DNA from: Pseudomonadota bacterium
Lineage (GTDB): Bacteria > Pseudomonadota > Gammaproteobacteria > Steroidobacterales > MnTg04
Assembly (NCBI GenBank): GCA_022572885.1
Contig: JACZVC010000015.1
Location: 1-64,000 of the forward strand
Reading direction: 5' to 3'
Length of the DNA: 64,000 nt
Program-made: the position numbers and the translations under genes
Shown: piece by piece, positions 58,980 to 64,000 of the stretch
Layout of the letters: the number at the start of each line of letters is the position of its first letter
Position numbering within the stretch: position 1 is the first letter of the stretch
Notes under the pieces: model-generated
The model's input: the letters and a program-made list of their open reading frames with translations, nothing else
Databases searched by the model: none
What the model was told of the DNA's origin: nothing

Positions 58980-60868
58980 CGGTTTTGCCCCCGGTACCAG
59001 GCGTCGAGGACCTGCCGGACCACCGGCCCGGCGGCTTTGCCGCCGCTGCCGCCGTTTTCGACCAGGACGGAAATGGCTATCTGCGGGTTCTCCAGCGGAG
59101 CGAAGGCCACGAACAGCGCATGATCGCGCAGGCGTTCGTCGATTTCCTCCTCGTTGTACTCTTCTTCCTGGCCGACGCTGAATACCTGTGCGGAACCGGT
59201 TTTGCCAGCCATTTTGTATGCAGCGCCCAGCGACGTTGACCAGCCGGTGCCGCGCGGCGTGTTCATCACGGCGTCCATGGCCCGGTGAATATCGTCCCAG
59301 TGACGGTCGTCTGCCAGTTCGACCGCCGGCAATTCTTGCGGCGGAATCTCGGTAGTCTCACCGCTCAGTGGATTGCGAAGAGCGGTAACCAGCCTCGGTC
59401 TGAACCGTTTACCCCGGGTCGCCATGGTCGCCGTGAAGTGGGCCAGTTGCAGCGGTGTGGCCAGCATATATCCCTGGCCAATACCGGTAATTACCGTCTC
59501 GCCGGGAAACCAGATTTGGTCGGAGCGCCTGGAAAAGGCGCCTCGCTTCCAGTCCCGCGAAGGTAACAAGCCGCTTTTCTCGTTTGGCAGATCCAGCTTG
59601 GTGGGCTCACCAAAACCGAAATCCGCCAACATCGCGTGGATGCGGTCGATTCCCAGATCCATCGCCAGCAGATAGAAAAAAACATCGCAGGATTCGACAA
59701 TTGCATCGTTTAAATTGGTCTCGCCATGACCTTCTTTTTTCCAGTCACGGTAACGATGCTCGTTGCCGGGGATGGAGTAATAACCCTCGCAAAGAATGTT
59801 ATGTCCGGCGGTGAACGCGCGGTACTCGAGGCCAGCCAATGCGATGAAGGGCTTTACCGTCGATCCGGGCGGGTAGGTACCGCTGAGCGCGCGATTGAAC
59901 AGCGGTTTATCGATGTCGTTGCGCAGGGCCAGGTATTCTTCATTGCTCATGCCTCCGGCGCTGAAGCGGTTTGGATCGAAACTGGGTTGGCTGACCAGCG
60001 CGAGTACGTCGCCGTTGTTGACGTCGATGACGACCACGGTACCGCGCCGGCCCGCAAGTGCGGTTTCGGCGACGGTCTGCAGGCGGCTGTCCAGGCTGAG
60101 AATCAGGTCGCTGCCCGGCACAGGTTCCTTGCGATTGCGTAACAGTTCCTCACGGGCTCCGCCTTTGGCATCCATCTCGCGGCCTTGCGCGTTGACCAGC
60201 AACTGCCGGTTGCCCGGTTCGCCGTGCAACTGGTTTTCGTACTGGCGCTCGATACCGTTTTTTCCGATGTGGCTGGTTGCTGCATAACGGCTCGCATCCA
60301 CCCGTTGCATATCAGGTTCCGACAAGGCGCCGACGTAGCCCAGCACATGCGCGGCGCTGGACCCCAGCGGATAACTTCTGACCAGCGCGGCCTGAATATC
60401 GACGCCCGGTAGTTCATGCCGGCGAACCGAAAGCCTTGCCAGTTCCTCGTCGTTCAGTCGGTAGCGCAATGGCACAGCTTCAAAACTCCTTTTGCCGCGT
60501 TTGCGCTGAAAAAAGCGTTGTCTTTGCTCCTCATCGATCAACTTCAGGTCGCTCAGCCGGTCCAGGGTTCCATCGAGATCAGATACCTGCTCAGGTATCA
60601 GCACCATCTGGTAGACGGGCAGGTTTTCCGCCATGACGATGCCGTTGCGGTCGAAGATGATGCCGCGGGTCGGTGCCAGCGGCTGAATCCGGATTCGGTT
60701 GCCATGAGACAAGTCGGCGTAGCGTTGATATTCGACGACTTGCAGGTTGATCAAACGGCTGGTCAGCAGGCCGGTCAACAGGAGCAGGCCGGTGAACGCC
60801 CACACGATCCGGTTATTGAACAACCGTTGCTCGGCCCAGGTGTCTTTTAGCGGTTCGTGACGCAGCAT
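58976..60868 (-). CDS. mrdA: Penicillin-binding protein 2, peptidoglycan transpeptidase
   Basis: 630 aa with one N-terminal membrane segment (VWAFTGLLLLTGLLTSRLIN). A PBP dimerisation/pedestal region is followed by a transpeptidase domain with SxxK in GTYPPGSTVKPFIALAG, SxN-type in VESCDVFFYLLA and KTG in KMAGKTGSAQVFSVG. It is the transpeptidase partner of RodA in the elongasome. It lies 3 bp after mreD. Confidence 0.96.
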   Translation of the reverse strand: MLRHEPLKDTWAEQRLFNNRIVWAFTGLLLLTGLLTSRLINLQVVEYQRYADLSHGNRIRIQPLAPTRGIIFDRNGIVMAENLPVYQMVLIPEQVSDLDGTLDRLSDLKLIDEEQRQRFFQRKRGKRSFEAVPLRYRLNDEELARLSVRRHELPGVDIQAALVRSYPLGSSAAHVLGYVGALSEPDMQRVDASRYAATSHIGKNGIERQYENQLHGEPGNRQLLVNAQGREMDAKGGAREELLRNRKEPVPGSDLILSLDSRLQTVAETALAGRRGTVVVIDVNNGDVLALVSQPSFDPNRFSAGGMSNEEYLALRNDIDKPLFNRALSGTYPPGSTVKPFIALAGLEYRAFTAGHNILCEGYYSIPGNEHRYRDWKKEGHGETNLNDAIVESCDVFFYLLAMDLGIDRIHAMLADFGFGEPTKLDLPNEKSGLLPSRDWKRGAFSRRSDQIWFPGETVITGIGQGYMLATPLQLAHFTATMATRGKRFRPRLVTALRNPLSGETTEIPPQELPAVELADDRHWDDIHRAMDAVMNTPRGTGWSTSLGAAYKMAGKTGSAQVFSVGQEEEYNEEEIDERLRDHALFVAFAPLENPQIAISVLVENGGSGGKAAGPVVRQVLDAWYRGQNR

Positions 60869-60871
60869 GGC

Positions 60872-61357
60872 TTATGCCCGGCGGGTGAGGACCAGCGCCC
60901 ACTTCAGCAGGGCGACCAGGGGAAGCCACAAGGCGGCGCTGGACAGGACCGGCAGCCATCTTGCCATCCCCCTGGTGCTGTATCCGGCGACGCCGTCGAC
61001 CCAGAAAAGCAGGAATTCGTAAACCAGGACCAGCAGCAGAATTGCCAGTGCCTGCTGCCCCTTCGGAAACACGCGAATTCGCAAATGAAGTTTGAGGTTG
61101 ATGAACGCGATAAACATCAGGGCCAGCGCGTGCTGACCGAGTAGAGTGCCGGTCAAGGTGTCCATGGCGATCCCGACCAACCATGCGCCAAGCAGGCCAA
61201 AACGTTCAGGTCGGTGCAGAGTCCAGTATAGAACCAGCATGGCCAGCCAGGCCGGGCGCCAGGCGTTGATGGCATCGGGTAGTGGCACGATCGTCAGGAT
61301 CAGTCCGCCGATCAGGCTGGCAAAAATAAAACCATCGAATCTGTAGACAGCTTTCAT
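60872..61357 (-). CDS. mreD: Rod shape-determining protein MreD
   Basis: 161 aa, five hydrophobic segments (FIFASLIGGLILTIVPLP, WLAMLVLYWTL, LLGAWLVGIAMDTL, ILLLVLVYEFLLFWVDG). It bridges MreC and the elongasome in the inner membrane. It overlaps mreC by 4 bp. Confidence 0.93.
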   Translation of the reverse strand: MKAVYRFDGFIFASLIGGLILTIVPLPDAINAWRPAWLAMLVLYWTLHRPERFGLLGAWLVGIAMDTLTGTLLGQHALALMFIAFINLKLHLRIRVFPKGQQALAILLLVLVYEFLLFWVDGVAGYSTRGMARWLPVLSSAALWLPLVALLKWALVLTRRA

Positions 61358-62205
61358 TGGTCCTGCACGTCGCCTGGCCAGATCAGTAAAAGTTCGCGAA
61401 CCTTGTCCAGCTCTGCCGCCGGCGCCGCCTCGACATGGGCAAACGACCGGCTCGGATCGATCTCTATCTTGTTGACTTCCGCAACCGGATAACCCGCTGG
61501 AAACACGCCGCCCAGTCCCGATGTTACCAACAGGTCGCCGAGCCTGATGTCGGCGTTGTTAGGCAGGAAGGGCAGGTTCAGGATTTGCGCATCACCGGTT
61601 CCGACCGCAATGGTTCTCAGGCCGTTGCGATTGACTTCCACCGGCACCGCATGTTCGGGGTCGCTGATCAGCAGTACCTGTGAACTCAGCGGGCCAAAGT
61701 CGCTGATCTGGCCGACGATTCCGAATGCATCGACCAGTGCCTGCCCCCGATAAGTGCCAGCGATGCTTCCTTTGTTGATGGTTAGCAGGCGGCGGTAGGG
61801 ATTCAAATCGATGGCCATGATTTCCGCAACCATGGTGCGATCCGCCATTAAGGCGGCGGTATCCATCAGCGCCCGCAGCCTGGCGTTTTCTGCTTCGATA
61901 GCGATCATTTTTTGAATGCTGGCATCGCTGCGCAGTTGTCGGCGTCGCAGGTCCTGGTTTTCCGCCAGCAGCTGGCGCCTGCTGGCCAGGCTGGTGGACA
62001 TCCAGTCGGCGAGCGCAAACGGCAGATCGACCGCCGCCTGGATCGGGTATACAACGATACTGAGTTTCGAATGGATGGACTGGAGATAGTCCTCACGGCT
62101 GTCGAGGACCATCAGCAGTATGGAGCAGGCCAGCAGCAGAAAAAGCCGCATACCCAGTGCCGGGCCGCGACCGGGCAATACATCTGTCGGCTTCAATCCT
62201 GCCAA
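61354..62205 (-). CDS. mreC: Rod shape-determining protein MreC
   Basis: 283 aa. One N-terminal membrane helix (MRLFLLLACSILLMVLDS) leads to a coiled coil (LLAENQDLRRRQLRSDASIQ) and the periplasmic double beta-barrel (VVAEIMAIDLNPYRRLLTIN, GIVGQISDFGPLSSQVLLIS, GGVFPAGYPVAEVNKIEI). It activates PBP2-RodA. The gap to mreB is 39 bp. Confidence 0.95.
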   Translation of the reverse strand: MAGLKPTDVLPGRGPALGMRLFLLLACSILLMVLDSREDYLQSIHSKLSIVVYPIQAAVDLPFALADWMSTSLASRRQLLAENQDLRRRQLRSDASIQKMIAIEAENARLRALMDTAALMADRTMVAEIMAIDLNPYRRLLTINKGSIAGTYRGQALVDAFGIVGQISDFGPLSSQVLLISDPEHAVPVEVNRNGLRTIAVGTGDAQILNLPFLPNNADIRLGDLLVTSGLGGVFPAGYPVAEVNKIEIDPSRSFAHVEAAPAAELDKVRELLLIWPGDVQDQ

Positions 62206-62244
62206 GGCCGTGTGCTCACCTCATCACCCGGCCAGTAGCCGGAT

Positions 62245-63417
<1,173 letters not shown>

Positions 63418-63435
63418 CTATTGGGAGACAAGCGC

Positions 63436-63723
63436 ATGTCACTGAGTCGCAACGAGATGAATAACATCGCCCATCTTGCTCGCCTGGAAATTGCAGAGGA
63501 AGAAGTGGCTGCGTTTGCAGACGATTTGTCGCGCATTATCGATTTTGTCGAGCAACTGAGTCAGGCCAGCACAGACGATGTGCTGCCGATGGCCCACCCG
63601 CTGGATATGGCGCAAAGACTCAGGGCGGACGAGGTGACCGAAACGGACCAGCACCAGAAGTTTCAACAAAATGCAGCCAGCGTGGAAGAGGACCTGTACC
63701 TGGTACCGAAGGTGCTCGAATAG
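63436..63723 (+). CDS. gatC: Aspartyl/glutamyl-tRNA amidotransferase subunit C
   Basis: 95 aa. GatC stabilises the GatAB amidotransferase, which converts misacylated Glu-tRNA(Gln) and/or Asp-tRNA(Asn) to the amides. Signature: EMNNIAHLARLEIAEEEVAA, DLSRIIDFVEQLSQ and MAHPLDMAQRLRADEVTE. The ATG at 63436 (MSLSRNEMNN) fits the family; the upstream in-frame part is leader. Confidence 0.95.
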   Translation: MSLSRNEMNNIAHLARLEIAEEEVAAFADDLSRIIDFVEQLSQASTDDVLPMAHPLDMAQRLRADEVTETDQHQKFQQNAASVEEDLYLVPKVLE

Positions 63724-63807
63724 GCTCCTGAACCTCACTTTCCGCAAGGCACGCGCAGGCGGCGGTTGCCAGTCCCCGATATTGAATTGTTAGCTTTTTG
63801 GTGAATC

Positions 63808-64000
63808 ATGCACGACAAAACCATCTCCCAGCTCTCCAGCTCATTGCAGTCTGGCGACTTCAGCAGCGTAGAGTTGACCACGCATTTGCTCGACCGGGTC
63901 GAAAGACTGGGTCCGCAACTGAACGCTTTTGTCACGGTGACCGGCGAGTTGGCGCTCGAACAAGCCCGTCAAGCCGATCAAACGCGTGCCGCCGGCGATG
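63808..64000 (+). CDS. gatA: Aspartyl/glutamyl-tRNA amidotransferase subunit A (5' part, cut by window end)
   Basis: 64 codons are visible from the ATG at 63808 (MHDKTISQLSSSLQSGDFSS), followed by VELTTHLLDRVERLGPQLNA and FVTVTGELALEQARQADQTR. This matches the N-terminus of GatA, the amidase subunit that supplies ammonia from glutamine. The amidase signature lies beyond the window. It is 84 bp after gatC on the same strand. Confidence 0.92.
   Translation, partial: MHDKTISQLSSSLQSGDFSSVELTTHLLDRVERLGPQLNAFVTVTGELALEQARQADQTRAAGD

Overview
The window comes from a G+C-rich gammaproteobacterial chromosome, probably a free-living aerobe. The basis is gene order. It carries the block rpiA, fau, 6S RNA, zapA, ygfB, pepP, ubiH, ubiI and glycine cleavage genes. 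It also carries apaH, rsmA, pdxA, surA and lptD, then lipA, lipB, ybeD, dacA, rlpA, mltB, rodA and mrdA, and finally mreDCB with gatC and gatA. All of these are recognisable gammaproteobacterial neighbourhoods. I cannot name the genus. No rRNA, tRNA, CRISPR array, prophage or transposase was seen.

Layout. 1-1862 is the 5' part of a FecA-like TonB-dependent receptor with a probable Fur-controlled promoter. 2145-6789 is a three-gene 2-oxoacid oxidoreductase unit (FAD/ferredoxin oxidoreductase, KorA, KorB). 6786-10030 (minus) holds rpiA, a lysine-rich histone H1-like gene, an EVE-domain gene, fau, 6S RNA, zapA and a small coiled-coil gene. 10178-15358 (plus) holds ygfB, pepP, ubiH, ubiI, a GNAT gene and a DUF4404 gene. 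15359-18711 (minus) is a DUF885 gene, ispG and phhB. 18784-23970 is the glycine cleavage operon, led by a tandem glycine riboswitch with a terminator and carrying tpx between the two halves of the P-protein. 24018-28437 holds a double HtrA-like protease, an M23 peptidase and a small membrane protein. 28438-32656 holds a DUF255 (YyaL-type) gene, lgt, thyA and folA. 32793-34766 is an A+T-richer S9 peptidase gene. 34782-41708 (minus) is a seven-gene operon for kynurenine and 3-hydroxyanthranilate breakdown. 41792-50358 is apaH, uspA, rsmA, pdxA, surA and lptD. That block is interrupted by an oppositely oriented DUF222-HNH endonuclease gene, and a 210-bp long inverted repeat abuts the end of rsmA. 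50403-52078 is amgK and murU (muramic acid recycling). 52069-63288 (minus) is the lipoylation, D-amino acid and cell-wall elongation supercluster. 63436-64000 starts gatCA.

How the parts connect. LipA and LipB make the lipoyl group that GcvH needs. ThyA, FolA, Fau and the glycine cleavage system share the one-carbon folate pool. AmgK/MurU, the D-amino acid aminotransferase, DacA, MltB, RlpA, RodA, PBP2 and MreBCD all act on peptidoglycan, and SurA with LptD builds the outer membrane.

Most worth a second look: the long inverted repeat that encodes the last codons of rsmA (43191-43400); the three identical palindromes inside the HNH gene; the Nma111-like double protease; tpx inside the riboswitch-controlled glycine operon; the self-contained 2-oxoacid oxidoreductase unit; and an SDR protein without the usual catalytic tyrosine in the kynurenine operon.
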